The notes: generated by a model not told the origin, from the sequence alone. 64,000 bases of DNA from an uncultured Chitinophagaceae bacterium (GCA_937873715.1 CALMYJ010000003.1:310001-374000); one strand, 5' to 3'; numbered from the stretch's first letter, positions 1-9,589 are shown. Program-made: numbers and translations.

Positions 1-23
1 CTGATTTCAGCGCTGGTCATCAT
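1..23 (-). CDS. alaS: Alanyl-tRNA synthetase, N-terminal fragment
   Basis: Only the first codons lie in the window. Read on the minus strand they give MMTSAEI, which matches the usual beginning of bacterial AlaRS (MTSAEIR...). The start may be either of the two adjacent ATGs (23 or 20). AlaRS charges tRNA-Ala in the cytosol. A perfect -7 box lies about 70 bases upstream at 94-101. The divergent neighbour is an M23 peptidase, and alaS next to this peptidase is an arrangement I recall from related Bacteroidota. The call rests on very few residues plus that context. Confidence 0.6.
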
Positions 24-65
24 TGCTATACGTCTTTATTGGTTGCTTTTTGAAATATATACGGT

Positions 66-73
66 TATATTTG
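66..73 (+). promoter_or_regulatory. -7 box, probable promoter of the M23 peptidase gene
   Basis: TATATTTG fits TAnnTTTG on the plus strand. It faces the M23 peptidase gene and would leave a leader of about 140 bases. Together with the minus-strand box at 94-101 it makes this a divergent promoter region. Confidence 0.4.
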
Positions 74-93
74 TACGCTTATGCGGCGTGGCG

Positions 94-101
94 CAAAGGT
101 A
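94..101 (-). promoter_or_regulatory. -7 box of the alaS promoter
   Basis: TACCTTTG on the minus strand is a perfect match to the Bacteroidota sigma-factor -7 consensus TAnnTTTG. It lies about 70 bases before the alaS start. A clear -33 TTTG was not identified. Confidence 0.5.
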
Positions 102-218
102 ATGGAAAAAGCCCCCGCCTCCGAAACCAAAGCCCTGCACTTTACGGGATAACCGAACTTGCAGCAAAACAAAGCTGGTACTATACAACAGCAACGGTGC
201 ACAGCAGTTGGCAAATCC

Positions 219-1190
219 ATGAAAAAAGTAAAATACTTTTATAACACCAATACGCTCCGGTACGAAAAACTGGTAACCCCACTCCGGGTTAAATTGCTGC
301 GTTTTTTTGGTTTTATCTCTGCCTTACTGGTTAGCTCCGCTTTGGTGATATGGCTCTATACCAAGTTTATCCCCAACCCCTCGGATAAACAACTGCAAAT
401 GAAATACGACCTGCTGAAGGACAATTACAATAACCTGAACAACGAGGTAAAATCCATTCAACAGCAAATGGCCGAGTTAGAAAAGAGGGACAACGAAGTG
501 TACCGATCTATTTTTGAAGCCAACCCCCTGCCTGACAGTGCCCGTGCCAAACTCACCGAAAAAAAGAAAGAGGTAGAAAAGATAAATGCCATGAGCAATG
601 ATGAATTGAGTATGTCCATTGCTGCCAGCCTCAATAATATAAAGGCTCGTGTGGTGTACCAGCGCCAAAGCTATGATGATATTGAAAAGCTGATTAAAAG
701 CCAGGATGTAAAGCTGGCCAGCATACCTGCCATACAGCCGGTGAGCAATAAAAATCTCACCCGTATTGCCAGTGGCTTCGGTATGCGGATACACCCGATA
801 TATGGTATCCCTAAAATGCACTACGGCCTTGATTTTACGGCGCCGCAGGGTACCCCCATTTTTGCCACCGGCGATGGTGTGGTAAAAGAAGCCGGGCCGG
901 GCTCGGGCACAGGCAACCATGTAGTTATTAATCATGGTTATGGTTACGAAACCGAATACATGCACATGGTGCGGATAAAAGTAAGGGAGCGGCAACGGGT
1001 AAAACGTGGCGAAGTGATAGGCTGGGTGGGCAGCACGGGTGCCAGTACCGGGCCGCATTGCCATTACGAAGTACATGTAAACGGCCACCCAGTAGACCCT
1101 GTGTACTTTTTTTATAACGACCTTACACCGGAACAATACGACCGGGTGCTGAAAATTGCCGCTACAGGCAGTGCCCGGAGTTTTGATTAA
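219..1190 (+). CDS. M23 family metallopeptidase (LytM/peptidoglycan endopeptidase type)
   Basis: Membrane-anchored peptidase predicted to cut peptide cross-links in peptidoglycan. The ATG at 219 was chosen because the frame upstream (from 159) is low-complexity and does not look coding, whereas MKKVKYFYNTNTLRYE is a typical cytoplasmic start. Residues ~27-50 form one transmembrane helix, ~60-180 are charged and likely coiled coil, and ~180-310 form the LytM domain. Zinc-ligand motifs are visible: H201-x3-D205 (HYGLD) and H280-C-H282 (GPHCHYE). The length (323 aa) is normal for the membrane-bound Bacteroidota form. It is divergent from alaS. In relatives I recall MerR following directly; here two genes intervene. 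Confidence 0.93.
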   Translation: MKKVKYFYNTNTLRYEKLVTPLRVKLLRFFGFISALLVSSALVIWLYTKFIPNPSDKQLQMKYDLLKDNYNNLNNEVKSIQQQMAELEKRDNEVYRSIFEANPLPDSARAKLTEKKKEVEKINAMSNDELSMSIAASLNNIKARVVYQRQSYDDIEKLIKSQDVKLASIPAIQPVSNKNLTRIASGFGMRIHPIYGIPKMHYGLDFTAPQGTPIFATGDGVVKEAGPGSGTGNHVVINHGYGYETEYMHMVRIKVRERQRVKRGEVIGWVGSTGASTGPHCHYEVHVNGHPVDPVYFFYNDLTPEQYDRVLKIAATGSARSFD

Positions 1191-1335
1191 AGCAAAAGCT
1201 GGTTGAATGGAGGGGATGCATTTGAGAACAGAATGTGTATTTGACAACACAACAGCTACTTAAATGAATAGCAGAAAATTAAACCTTATCCAATCAAGAA
1301 ATAGATTTAGCCCTCTTAAATTATAACTTAGTACC

Positions 1336-2220
1336 GTGTTTTACAGACGAAAAATAATATTGGCCTTACTGCAACAGTTTGACGGGCAATTGGATAAAAT
1401 CCGTTTGCAAAAGTTGTTGTTCCTTTTTGCCAACAAGCAAAGCAAAGCTGAGTATGATTTTATTCCTTATAAATTCGGTTGTTATTCTTACTCTGCCAAT
1501 GCAGATATGACGGCAATGGTATCAAGGGGCTTTTTAACCGAAGATGAAAAAACCTTTGCCAAAAAAGACCCAACCGACTACCTGAAACAACTGAAACCTG
1601 CCGACCTGAAACTGTTGCAGGAAGTAAAAACCAATTACGGAAAAATGAGTGCAAATGCATTAATGAAGCACACTTATATCAACTTTCCGTTTTATGCCAT
1701 AAAAAGCGAAGTAGCTGAGAATATTTTGAGTGAGGATGAATTAGAAAAAGTTGCCAAAGCAAAACCGAAAAGCAATAAAACCGTGTTGTTTACCATCGGT
1801 TACGAGGGCATTTCGCTGGAAGAATATTTGGTTCGCTTGCTTAAAAATGATGTAAAGGTTTTGGTAGATGTTCGAAACAATCCGTTGAGCATGAAATACG
1901 GCTTTAGCAAAAACCAGTTAAAGAAATATTGTGGCAGCTTGGGTATTGAATATGTGCATATTCCTGAAGTAGGCATACAAGGCGACCAGCGCCAGGAACT
2001 CAACACCCAAAGCGATTACGATAAACTATTTGCCGTTTACCGCAAAAACAATTTGACCCAAACAATCACACAGCAGCAACAAATTTTAAACTTGTTGAAG
2101 CAACACAAACGCATTGCGTTAACTTGTTTTGAAGCCAATATCTGCCAGTGCCACCGCAAGCACTTAGCCGAAGCCATCGAACACCTGCCCGACTTTGATT
2201 ATGAAGTAAAACATATTTAA
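1336..2220 (+). CDS. DUF488 protein with N-terminal Panacea/SocA-like domain
   Basis: Function unknown. Residues ~1-75 (RKIILALLQQFDGQLDKIRL, then FIPYKFGCYSYSANAD) resemble the Panacea/DUF4065/SocA-like fold seen in antitoxin-like proteins. Residues ~150-294 are a clear DUF488 domain, with TIGYEG, DVRNNP and, near the C-terminus, a Cys-rich CFEANICQCHR segment. The start is GTG. The near-perfect -7 box TAACTTAG at 1324-1331 sits five bases before it, which could mean a leaderless message. The next gene starts two bases after the stop, so the two probably form one operon. The pair interrupts the M23-MerR neighbourhood and may be an acquired module. The DUF488 assignment is strong; the N-terminal assignment is moderate. 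Confidence 0.85.
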   Translation: MFYRRKIILALLQQFDGQLDKIRLQKLLFLFANKQSKAEYDFIPYKFGCYSYSANADMTAMVSRGFLTEDEKTFAKKDPTDYLKQLKPADLKLLQEVKTNYGKMSANALMKHTYINFPFYAIKSEVAENILSEDELEKVAKAKPKSNKTVLFTIGYEGISLEEYLVRLLKNDVKVLVDVRNNPLSMKYGFSKNQLKKYCGSLGIEYVHIPEVGIQGDQRQELNTQSDYDKLFAVYRKNNLTQTITQQQQILNLLKQHKRIALTCFEANICQCHRKHLAEAIEHLPDFDYEVKHI

Positions 2221-2222
2221 GC

Positions 2223-3035
2223 ATGGCATTAACGAAAGTATTAATAACGGTAAAAACCTATCCGACACTTTCAGCCAAATATGATGAATTGGTTTGCACG
2301 GCAGGTTTCAGAGAAGACGGTACCTGGATACGCCTTTACCCTGTTCCGTTTCGTAAAAAATCGTACAACGAGCAATACAAGAAGTACGACTGGATAGAAG
2401 TTGATTTAGTGAAGAACACCAGCGATTTCAGACCAGCTAGTTTCCGACCCAAAAGTATTGACAGCGAAATAAAAGTTATTGGACATATAGATACCGTCAA
2501 CAATTGGGAAGAACGCAAGAAAATCTGTTTAGGAAAAGTATATTACAATCTCACAGAACTGATTGCAGAAGCCAAGAACAAAGATATCTGCACATCATTA
2601 GCCGTTTTCAAACCGACAGAGGTTTTAGATTTCTACGCTGAACCTGTTGAACGATATTGGGATAAAGACAAGTTAGATAAGCTGAAACAACTAAACCTTT
2701 TTGAAACCAACAGAGAAGGAAAATTTGCAGTAGTGCAAAAACTGCCATACAAATTCAAATTCCATTTCAAAGACTATCAAGGCACCGTAAGCCACATGAT
2801 GATTGAAGATTGGGAAACAGGACAACTATATTGGAACTGCCTTGCCCGACACGAAGGAAATGAACAGAAAGCCATAGCCGATGTTCGCAAAAAATACTTT
2901 GACGACTTTGCTAAGACAAAAGACCTGCATTTTTTCTTAGGGACAACTGCACAGTTTCACAACGTAGCCCCCAATCCGTTTATCATTATCGGAACATTTC
3001 ATCCAAAAATAGAGATACAAGGAAGTTTGTTTTAG
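2223..3035 (+). CDS. Conserved hypothetical protein, partner of the DUF488 gene
   Basis: A 270-residue soluble protein without signal peptide or membrane helix. I recognise it only as a conserved hypothetical type that tends to accompany DUF488 genes (from memory, not checked). Its N-terminus (LITVKTYPTLSAKYDELVCT, then a segment with FREDGTWIRLYPVPFR) and C-terminus (HFFLGTTAQFHNVAPNPF, then IIIGTFHP) look like conserved blocks. No catalytic motif could be named. It starts two bases after the DUF488 stop, so translation is probably coupled and the two products may act together. Confidence 0.8.
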   Translation: MALTKVLITVKTYPTLSAKYDELVCTAGFREDGTWIRLYPVPFRKKSYNEQYKKYDWIEVDLVKNTSDFRPASFRPKSIDSEIKVIGHIDTVNNWEERKKICLGKVYYNLTELIAEAKNKDICTSLAVFKPTEVLDFYAEPVERYWDKDKLDKLKQLNLFETNREGKFAVVQKLPYKFKFHFKDYQGTVSHMMIEDWETGQLYWNCLARHEGNEQKAIADVRKKYFDDFAKTKDLHFFLGTTAQFHNVAPNPFIIIGTFHPKIEIQGSLF

Positions 3036-3123
3036 AAAAGCATCATCCAGGCAAGCCAATTGCATTCAGGACCAAAGCCGCAAATCGATTACTTCTTAAA
3101 AAACTTCTGTACATTTATTATTA

Positions 3124-3666
3124 ATGGCCAAACAAACACAAATAGCATTCGACTTTGGGGATATACCCCCGCAGCCGCCAGCGCCGGTAAAAAAAGCGGC
3201 GCCGCCAAAACCTGTTGTGGTGGAAGTGCCCGAAGCTATTACCCGGCCAGCTCCAGCGGCGGTACTCAAAAAAAAATCTACCCGTGGCCGTAAGCGCCTT
3301 AAAGACCTGGCCCGTACCGCCGACCTCATAGAGGTGCCTGAAGATGAAATATTATTTCAAAAACTGTACTATCCCATTAGCCGGGTGGCCGATATGTTTA
3401 AAATAACCCCAGCCTTACTCCGCCTCTGGGAAAAAGAATTTGATGTACTGCAACCCAAAAAGAATGGCAAGGGCGACAGGCTGTTCAGGCCGGAAGACAT
3501 TAAGAACATACAAATCATACACCACCTTACACGGGAAAAAAAATACACCATCGAAGGCGCCAAAGAATACTTTCGAAACAAAAAACGGATTAACGAAAAA
3601 TTTTCAGCTATCGAATCCCTAAAAAAAATAAAGGGATTTTTACACGAGCTAAGGGCAAATTTATAA
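3124..3666 (+). CDS. MerR family transcriptional regulator
   Basis: Probable DNA-binding regulator. Residues 1-60 are rich in Pro, Ala and Lys and look disordered. Residues ~80-150 form the MerR winged helix (YYPISRVADMFKITPALLRL, then WEKEF; later LFRPEDIKNIQIIHHL). The effector domain is short and I see no metal-binding Cys cluster, so the signal is unknown. Length is 180 aa. A near-match -7 box, TACATTTA, lies at 3110-3117, seven bases before the ATG. The gene follows the inserted DUF488 pair. Other frames across its N-terminus stay open because of the GC-rich low-complexity sequence, but they have no protein-like features. Confidence 0.88.
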   Translation: MAKQTQIAFDFGDIPPQPPAPVKKAAPPKPVVVEVPEAITRPAPAAVLKKKSTRGRKRLKDLARTADLIEVPEDEILFQKLYYPISRVADMFKITPALLRLWEKEFDVLQPKKNGKGDRLFRPEDIKNIQIIHHLTREKKYTIEGAKEYFRNKKRINEKFSAIESLKKIKGFLHELRANL

Positions 3667-3695
3667 GTTGGGTACAGCTACCGGAAAACAGCCCG

Positions 3696-4517
3696 CTACT
3701 TTATTTCATACAACTCCACCCCTTTTTGGGTAAGCACATACACTTTACCGTTGGATGCTTTTACCTGCCTTGCGTTGCGGATAAAATCAGGCAATGCAAA
3801 CTCCTTCAGATTGAGCATACCGGGCTGGTAGCGACAAAAACTACTGTCGGTAAAGCCATATACATTACCGCCCCATACTTCCACATTTTTCCATTGCAGA
3901 AAAGGTATTTTAGTTTTTAAAGCGCCATAGTTGTCAAAAATATAAAAGCCTTTGTTGGGGTCATACATATATACAAAAGCATCCCTGTCGGTAATCACAG
4001 CGGGTGAGGGTATGGTATCCAGCACAATACGCAGGTCAACCGTTTCCTGCAGCACATCACCATTATCATCAATCTTCTTAATCTTGCCATCCCCCTCATC
4101 AAATATCCAGATATTATTATCGTAAGATGCGGCAATCGCTTTTACATTAAAAATATTTTGCCGCCGCAGGTTGATGGTATTGCGGGGATTTAAAAACCTG
4201 TCGAGCACCACAATGGTGGCAAACGACTGGTAATAGAGCAGCAGCTTTAAAGGATTAGTAGCATCTATTGAAAACAATTTACCATACCGGCGTACATCAT
4301 TAAATACGCCTGCCGAATCGCCGCGGCTATTGATTTTTTTTAGCTGATTGCCTGTGGTAAGCAGGTAAATATTATCGAGATTGTCGGTGGTAAAATACGT
4401 GTACTCACCGGGGATAGTTCGGCTCAGCACAAAGCCGCTGTCTTTTTGTGCTGCTGCCGGTAAAGCCTTCAGCATTACCAGCACCATGATTACAAGATAT
4501 ACGCAGCTTTTTTTCAT
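3696..4517 (-). CDS. Secreted beta-propeller-like hypothetical protein
   Basis: A 273-residue exported protein. Residues 1-23 form a Sec signal peptide with cleavage after AAA (PAAAQK). The rest is rich in beta strands with repeated aromatic-Asp-Asn units ([42 protein letters not shown]) spaced like propeller blades, similar to NHL or YVTN repeats. No catalytic residues are recognisable. The ATG overlaps the lpxH stop (ATGA), so translation is coupled to lpxH. The role is unknown; the link with lpxH suggests the envelope, which is inference only. Confidence 0.75.
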   Translation of the reverse strand: MKKSCVYLVIMVLVMLKALPAAAQKDSGFVLSRTIPGEYTYFTTDNLDNIYLLTTGNQLKKINSRGDSAGVFNDVRRYGKLFSIDATNPLKLLLYYQSFATIVVLDRFLNPRNTINLRRQNIFNVKAIAASYDNNIWIFDEGDGKIKKIDDNGDVLQETVDLRIVLDTIPSPAVITDRDAFVYMYDPNKGFYIFDNYGALKTKIPFLQWKNVEVWGGNVYGFTDSSFCRYQPGMLNLKEFALPDFIRNARQVKASNGKVYVLTQKGVELYEIK

Positions 4518-5296
4518 GGGTTAAAATATTTAAGCTGTACCGTGTTGCCGTCAAATACGGCATAGCTGTTGGTTTTAATCCATTCACCGAGGTTGATGTA
4601 GCGGCTTTTTTCATTCAAAGCAAAATCGAGCGCCAGGTGACGATGACCAAAAATGAAATAATCAATATGGTCTTTTTGCAGCAATTCCCTGCCATAAATA
4701 ATCAGCCATTCATTTTCTTCCCCTAAAAAAATTTCATCCTTACCCTTATCTGCCAGCCTGCTTTTTCGGGAAAAATAATTAGCCAGGCCCATGCCAATCG
4801 CTGGAGGCAATATTCCAAACAGCCACTGGCAGGCCGGGTTGCGAAATATTTTTTTCAGAAATTTATATTTATGATCGCCGGGGCCAAGGCCATCACCATG
4901 GCCAATGATGAATGATTTGCCGTTAAACTCAAAACGCCGGGCTTCAAAATAAATAGTAAAGCCCAGTTCCTTTTCAAAATAATCCCGTACCCACATATCG
5001 TGGTTGCCCACAAAAAAATGAATAGGAATACCGGCATCAGCAAATTCGGCCAACTTGCCTAACAGGCGTACATACCCTTTTGGCACCACATGGCGATACT
5101 CGAACCAAAAATCGAACATATCGCCTACAATAAATAGTTCCCCGGCATCGGCCTTAATACTATCCAAAAACTGTACAATACGTTTTTCCCGCTGCAGGCT
5201 GCTTGCGGCATCGGGTACCCCAAGATGAAAATCGGAGAGGAAATAAATTTTTTTTCCGGCGGCCAGGTTCAAAATAAATAGTTGTTGTTTTTTCAA
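4514..5296 (-). CDS. lpxH: UDP-2,3-diacylglucosamine diphosphatase, LpxH type
   Basis: Calcineurin-like metallophosphoesterase predicted to hydrolyse UDP-2,3-diacylglucosamine to lipid X in lipid A synthesis, at the cytoplasmic face of the inner membrane. Metal-binding motifs are present in order: SDFHLG (D22, H24), [23 protein letters not shown] and GHRH. Length (about 260 aa) fits the Bacteroidota form. The start is uncertain: the frame opens with TTG at 5296, but a perfect -7 box overlaps it (5294-5301), so initiation may be at the TTG at 5272. No ATG is available before the first motif. The downstream secreted protein overlaps by four bases. Confidence 0.88.
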   Translation of the reverse strand: MKKQQLFILNLAAGKKIYFLSDFHLGVPDAASSLQREKRIVQFLDSIKADAGELFIVGDMFDFWFEYRHVVPKGYVRLLGKLAEFADAGIPIHFFVGNHDMWVRDYFEKELGFTIYFEARRFEFNGKSFIIGHGDGLGPGDHKYKFLKKIFRNPACQWLFGILPPAIGMGLANYFSRKSRLADKGKDEIFLGEENEWLIIYGRELLQKDHIDYFIFGHRHLALDFALNEKSRYINLGEWIKTNSYAVFDGNTVQLKYFNP

Positions 5297-5301
5297 AAGT
5301 A
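5294..5301 (-). promoter_or_regulatory. -7 box of the lpxH promoter
   Basis: TACTTTTG on the minus strand, a perfect TAnnTTTG match. It overlaps the first possible TTG codon of lpxH and therefore argues for a more internal start. Confidence 0.45.
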
Positions 5302-5456
5302 AACATTCATTTATTATTAAAGATTAGAGCCATTTTTTAAATCATGCTAACCCTGCTGTACCAACTGACAACAATCAGGCTGCTCTATAACCCCCATCAT
5401 CCTTTAGTACTGCAATGTGGTACACTTTTGTACCTGAAATCAAAAACATCAAAATC

Positions 5457-5825
5457 ATGAAAGCAGTTATTCAACACCAGCATTCTTCTTACAACACTTA
5501 TCATACAGACGCATCCACTACATTTTTAACTGCCTTATGGCAACGCTTTGTAGCCTGGGCCGATACACAGGAAGAAAGGCGTTTTTTCTGGGCTGCCATT
5601 AGCCTGGCCGGGCATGGTACTTTTTTCACTATTGCCACCATGGCTACGGTAATACTTACCGGCAATGTGTTTGGCCTGCTTGCTGCGGCACTTTTTCCGA
5701 TGGTACTTGTAGTTATTGTAAACCTTGCCGCTTTACCCATTCGATATGTCATCCCCGCTTTTATACTCAGCCTTATAGCCGATTTGGTAATTATAGCTAT
5801 CGCTATAGCCCTTTGGCTTAACTAA
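5457..5825 (+). CDS. Small hypothetical integral membrane protein
   Basis: A 123-residue protein when started at the ATG at 5457; the frame extends upstream to 5415 but those codons look like leader. Residues ~35-62, ~65-90 and ~95-122 are three hydrophobic segments likely to span the inner membrane. The first 30 residues are polar and His/Tyr/Thr-rich. No family was recognised and no catalytic motif is visible. It stands alone between divergent lpxH and comEC. TACACTTTTG at 5430-5439 is a weak promoter match. Confidence 0.6.
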   Translation: MKAVIQHQHSSYNTYHTDASTTFLTALWQRFVAWADTQEERRFFWAAISLAGHGTFFTIATMATVILTGNVFGLLAAALFPMVLVVIVNLAALPIRYVIPAFILSLIADLVIIAIAIALWLN

Positions 5826-5930
5826 GTTTTCTTTGTCGCAACATCGATGGGGGCTGTTGAAAAACGGCCCCTCTTTTTATTTTTTTTAGCCAGGCCCTTC
5901 GAATTACAGATTTTATTTTATTTTCATGTT

Positions 5931-8033
5931 ATGCCCGTATTTTCTGTAATACCCATCTGGAAAACAGCGCCTTTTTTGCGTATACTCCCCCCGCTTATTG
6001 CAGGTATATTACTGCAGTGGTACCTGCAACCGGGTATATTACCAGCGCTCATTACCGGGGCAATATGTACGCTCCTCTTTATCATTTTTTCTTTTTTGCC
6101 CGATGGCTCAAGGTTCAGGCTGGAGGCCTTTCGTGGTTTGCTGTTCCAGGTATTTTTTGTTACTGCCGGCGCCGGCCTTGCCTGGATGAAAGACATCCGC
6201 AACCAGCAAAACTGGTATGGCCAATGGTACACCGATAGCAGCTATGTGGTACTAAGAGTAGGGGAACCCTTAATTGAAAAAACAAAATCGTATAAGGCTG
6301 AGGGTTATGTGGAGGCACTTGTAGCCAACAACACACAGATAAAAGCAACCGGAAAAGTATTTATCTACTTTGCCAAAGACAGCACCTCGGCGCAACTGCA
6401 GTATGGCGACAGGATACTGCTGCATAAAAAATTACAACCCATCAAAAACAGCGGCAATCCTGGGGGATTCAATTACCAGCGGTATGCCCTTTTTCAGCAA
6501 GCGGTTCATACCATCTATTTAAAAGATAACGACTGGGTAAAACTTAAAGGCAGCAACCGCAACTGGTTTCGCCAGTTTATTTATACCTCCCGGCAAAACA
6601 TATTAGATATACTGCAACGCTATGTAGGCAATAATAAAGATGAACTGGGTATTGCCGAAGCCTTACTTATTGGCTATACCAACGACCTGGATAAGGACCT
6701 GGTGCAGGCTTACAGTAATACCGGCGTGGTGCATATTATTGCTATATCGGGCATGCACCTTGGATTAATATATCTAATGCTGGTATGGTTGTTTGGCCGC
6801 CTGCCCTTTACCAAAAAAAATAAATGGCTGCAGGTTACACTTATACTCGGCTGCCTCTGGTTGTTTTCCCTGCTTACCGGTGGCTCGGCCTCGGTAATAC
6901 GCTCTGCCGTGATGTTCACTTTTATTACAGTTGGTAAAAACTTTTTCCGGCAAACTTCAATTTTTAATTCCCTTGCGGCATCCGGCTTTTTCATGTTGCT
7001 GTACAATCCTTTTTATTTATGGGATGTGGGGTTTCAGCTCAGCTACCTTGCCGTGGTGGGCATTGTGCTTTTTCAAAAGCCCATATACCATGCCGTTAGC
7101 TTTCGCAGGCGGCTGCCCGATGCCGTATGGAAAATGATGGCGGTAACGCTGGCCGCACAAACACTCACTTTTCCGGTATGCATCTATTATTTCCACCAGT
7201 TTCCGATACTTTTTCCAATAGCCAATTTGCTGGCAGTACCACTCTCCACACTTATTTTATATACTGAAATAGTGCTGGTGGCTTTTTGGTGGCTGCCCGT
7301 AGTGGGCCTATATGCCGGCAAAGCCGTAGCAGCAATGGTATGGCTGCTCAATAAATGCATCCTTGCCATCAACGCACTGCCTTTTTCTGTATGGGATAGT
7401 ATCCCCGCAGGGGTGCTCAGCACCTTGCTGTTGTATGCGGTGGTAATTGCGGTAGCCACCTGGTTACTGCAACGGAGCAAAGCCATGTTGCGCCTTTCGC
7501 TTTGGCTATTGCTGGGCTTTGTGCTGGTGCATGCTTTCAGCTCGTGGAAGGTACACCGCCAGCAAAAAATTATTGTATATAATGTACCGCAGCACCGGGC
7601 AGTAGATTTTATACGGGGCAATACCTACTGCTTTGTTGGCGACAGCATTTTATTACAGGATGGATTGCTGCAAAACTTTCACCTTAAACCGGCACGTACG
7701 GCCCTGCAGCTTACCAAAAGAAAAGACAGCCTGCAACAGATTTTCAGGCAGGGCAGTTTTTACCAGTTTGGCCATAAAAGAATACTGCTGGTACATGAAC
7801 CACTACGGTATCTAACGCCTGCAGAAAAAATACCTGTGGATATTATTGTTATATCCGCCAATGCAAAACTGCAGCCAGAGGAGCTGGCAAAGGTTTTTAA
7901 CCCGGGCCTGCTGGTATTTGATGCCTCCAACAGCTTGTGGAAAATTGAGCAGTGGAAACAAGCCTGCGAAAAGCTACATTTGCGCCACTATTCAATACCG
8001 GAGCAAGGCGCTTTTGTACTGGATGTTGAATAG
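5931..8033 (+). CDS. comEC: ComEC/Rec2 family DNA-uptake channel protein
   Basis: Inner-membrane protein of the family that carries single-stranded DNA into the cytoplasm during natural transformation. An N-terminal membrane segment is followed by an OB-like DUF4131 region (~120-230) and the competence core with the signature HIIAISGMHLGLIYLML, then many transmembrane helices to ~530. The C-terminal ~150 residues are soluble and I see no HxHxDH metallo-beta-lactamase motif, consistent with the shorter Bacteroidota form (700 aa). The ATG at 5931 (MPVFSVIPIW) is preferred over 5847, since the extra 28 residues look untranslated. purH follows after 38 bases. Confidence 0.9.
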   Translation: MPVFSVIPIWKTAPFLRILPPLIAGILLQWYLQPGILPALITGAICTLLFIIFSFLPDGSRFRLEAFRGLLFQVFFVTAGAGLAWMKDIRNQQNWYGQWYTDSSYVVLRVGEPLIEKTKSYKAEGYVEALVANNTQIKATGKVFIYFAKDSTSAQLQYGDRILLHKKLQPIKNSGNPGGFNYQRYALFQQAVHTIYLKDNDWVKLKGSNRNWFRQFIYTSRQNILDILQRYVGNNKDELGIAEALLIGYTNDLDKDLVQAYSNTGVVHIIAISGMHLGLIYLMLVWLFGRLPFTKKNKWLQVTLILGCLWLFSLLTGGSASVIRSAVMFTFITVGKNFFRQTSIFNSLAASGFFMLLYNPFYLWDVGFQLSYLAVVGIVLFQKPIYHAVSFRRRLPDAVWKMMAVTLAAQTLTFPVCIYYFHQFPILFPIANLLAVPLSTLILYTEIVLVAFWWLPVVGLYAGKAVAAMVWLLNKCILAINALPFSVWDSIPAGVLSTLLLYAVVIAVATWLLQRSKAMLRLSLWLLLGFVLVHAFSSWKVHRQQKIIVYNVPQHRAVDFIRGNTYCFVGDSILLQDGLLQNFHLKPARTALQLTKRKDSLQQIFRQGSFYQFGHKRILLVHEPLRYLTPAEKIPVDIIVISANAKLQPEELAKVFNPGLLVFDASNSLWKIEQWKQACEKLHLRHYSIPEQGAFVLDVE

Positions 8034-8071
8034 GTAAATTTCTATTACTATTCAACTTCAATTTTCCCGGC

Positions 8072-9589
8072 ATGAAAAAAATTCAGTCTGCCCTCATTTC
8101 AGTTTTTTATAAAGACGGTCTTGAAAATATTGTTCAACTGCTGCACCAGCATGGGGTAACTATTTACTCCACCGGCGGCACACAACAATTTATTGAGGCA
8201 CTACATATTCCCTGTGTACCGGTAGAATCGCTTACCTCCTATCCTTCCATTTTGGGCGGCCGGGTAAAAACCCTTCATCCTTCTGTATTTGGCGGCATAC
8301 TGGGCAAAAGAGAAGACGCACAGCATGTGGCCGAAATGAAGCAATACCAGATTCCTGAAATTGATTTGGTAATTGTAGACCTCTATCCATTTGAAGAAAC
8401 TGTAGCCAGCACCAGTGAAGAAGCGTTGATTATTGAAAAAATTGATATCGGTGGCCCATCGATGATACGTGGCGCTGCTAAAAATTTTAAAGATGTGGTA
8501 GTAGTTGCCGCCAAAAAAGATTATGCATTATTAGAACAAATATTGATTGACCAAAAAGCCGAAACTACATTAGAACAACGCAAAAAATTTGCCGCATTGG
8601 CTTTTGAAGTGGTAGCGCATTATGACGTGGCCATTGCAAAATATTTTAATCCTGCCGGTGCCCTGTATTTCCTGGAGTCGGTAACCAACCCCAAAGCCAT
8701 GCGCTATGGCGAAAACCCACACCAGGGCGGTGTTTTTTATGGTGATTTAAATAAACTGTTTACACAATTAAATGGTAAAGAGCTTTCGTACAACAACCTG
8801 GTGGACGTGGATGCCGCCATACAGCTTATTGCTGATGCGCCGGAAAGTGCCGACAGGTTTTTTGCCATCATCAAACATACCAATGTATGCGGCGCTGCCC
8901 TGCGCCTCTCTGTTAAAGAAGCCTGGGATGCTGCCCTTGCCGGCGACCCCGAAAGTGCTTTTGGCGGCGTGCTGGTATGCAATGGCGCTATTGATAAAGC
9001 CACTGCCGATGCCATCAATGAAATTTTCTTTGAAGTGTTAATTGCTCCTTCTTTTGATGAAGAGGCACTGGCTGTGCTGAAATCGAAAAAGAACAGGATA
9101 CTGCTGCAACTGAAAAAACTGCCTGCCAAAAAAGAACAATACAAATCGGTGCTGGATGGTGTGCTGGTGCAGGGCACAGATGCCGGCAACTATGCCGAAT
9201 GGAAAGAAGCCGGCGGCCGTGAAACAACTGCTGCGGAAAAAGAAGATTTGATTTTTGCCAATATTGTATGCAAGCATTTAAAAAGTAATGCCATTGCCTT
9301 AATTAAAAACAAACAGCTTGCAGGCAAGGGTTGCGGACAAACATCAAGGATAGATTCGCTACGACAGGCTATAGAAAAAGCAAAACAGTTCAATTTCGAT
9401 TTGCAGGGCGCTGTGCTTTCCAGCGATGCTTTTTTCCCTTTTGATGATTGTGTAAAAATTGCCCATGCGGCAGGTATCACTGCTTTTATACAACCCGGCG
9501 GCTCTATCAGGGATAATGATTCTATACAATATTGTAAGGATAACAACCTGGCGATGGTAATTACCGGCATGCGGCATTTTAAGCATTAG
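8072..9589 (+). CDS. purH: Bifunctional AICAR formyltransferase / IMP cyclohydrolase
   Basis: Catalyses the last two steps of IMP synthesis: formylation of AICAR with 10-formyl-THF, then ring closure. Residues 1-~150 are the MGS-like IMP cyclohydrolase domain (YSTGGT, GGRVKTLHP). The rest is the AICAR transformylase domain, with the catalytic Lys-His in IIKHTNVCGAAL near residue 268 and the C-terminal segment ending in MVITGMRHFKH. Length (505 aa) is standard. It follows comEC closely but the link is probably incidental. A structured element lies about 35 bases after the stop. Confidence 0.97.
   Translation: MKKIQSALISVFYKDGLENIVQLLHQHGVTIYSTGGTQQFIEALHIPCVPVESLTSYPSILGGRVKTLHPSVFGGILGKREDAQHVAEMKQYQIPEIDLVIVDLYPFEETVASTSEEALIIEKIDIGGPSMIRGAAKNFKDVVVVAAKKDYALLEQILIDQKAETTLEQRKKFAALAFEVVAHYDVAIAKYFNPAGALYFLESVTNPKAMRYGENPHQGGVFYGDLNKLFTQLNGKELSYNNLVDVDAAIQLIADAPESADRFFAIIKHTNVCGAALRLSVKEAWDAALAGDPESAFGGVLVCNGAIDKATADAINEIFFEVLIAPSFDEEALAVLKSKKNRILLQLKKLPAKKEQYKSVLDGVLVQGTDAGNYAEWKEAGGRETTAAEKEDLIFANIVCKHLKSNAIALIKNKQLAGKGCGQTSRIDSLRQAIEKAKQFNFDLQGAVLSSDAFFPFDDCVKIAHAAGITAFIQPGGSIRDNDSIQYCKDNNLAMVITGMRHFKH

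Noticed and set aside
477..1250. A long open frame (257 codons) on the minus strand across the M23 peptidase gene
   Set aside because: It is antisense to a gene with clear LytM motifs, and its translation is low-complexity with no domain or signal peptide.
3060..3329. Alternative open frames on both strands over the start of the MerR gene
   Set aside because: They exist because of Pro/Ala/Lys-rich low-complexity sequence; only the MerR frame leads into a recognisable domain.
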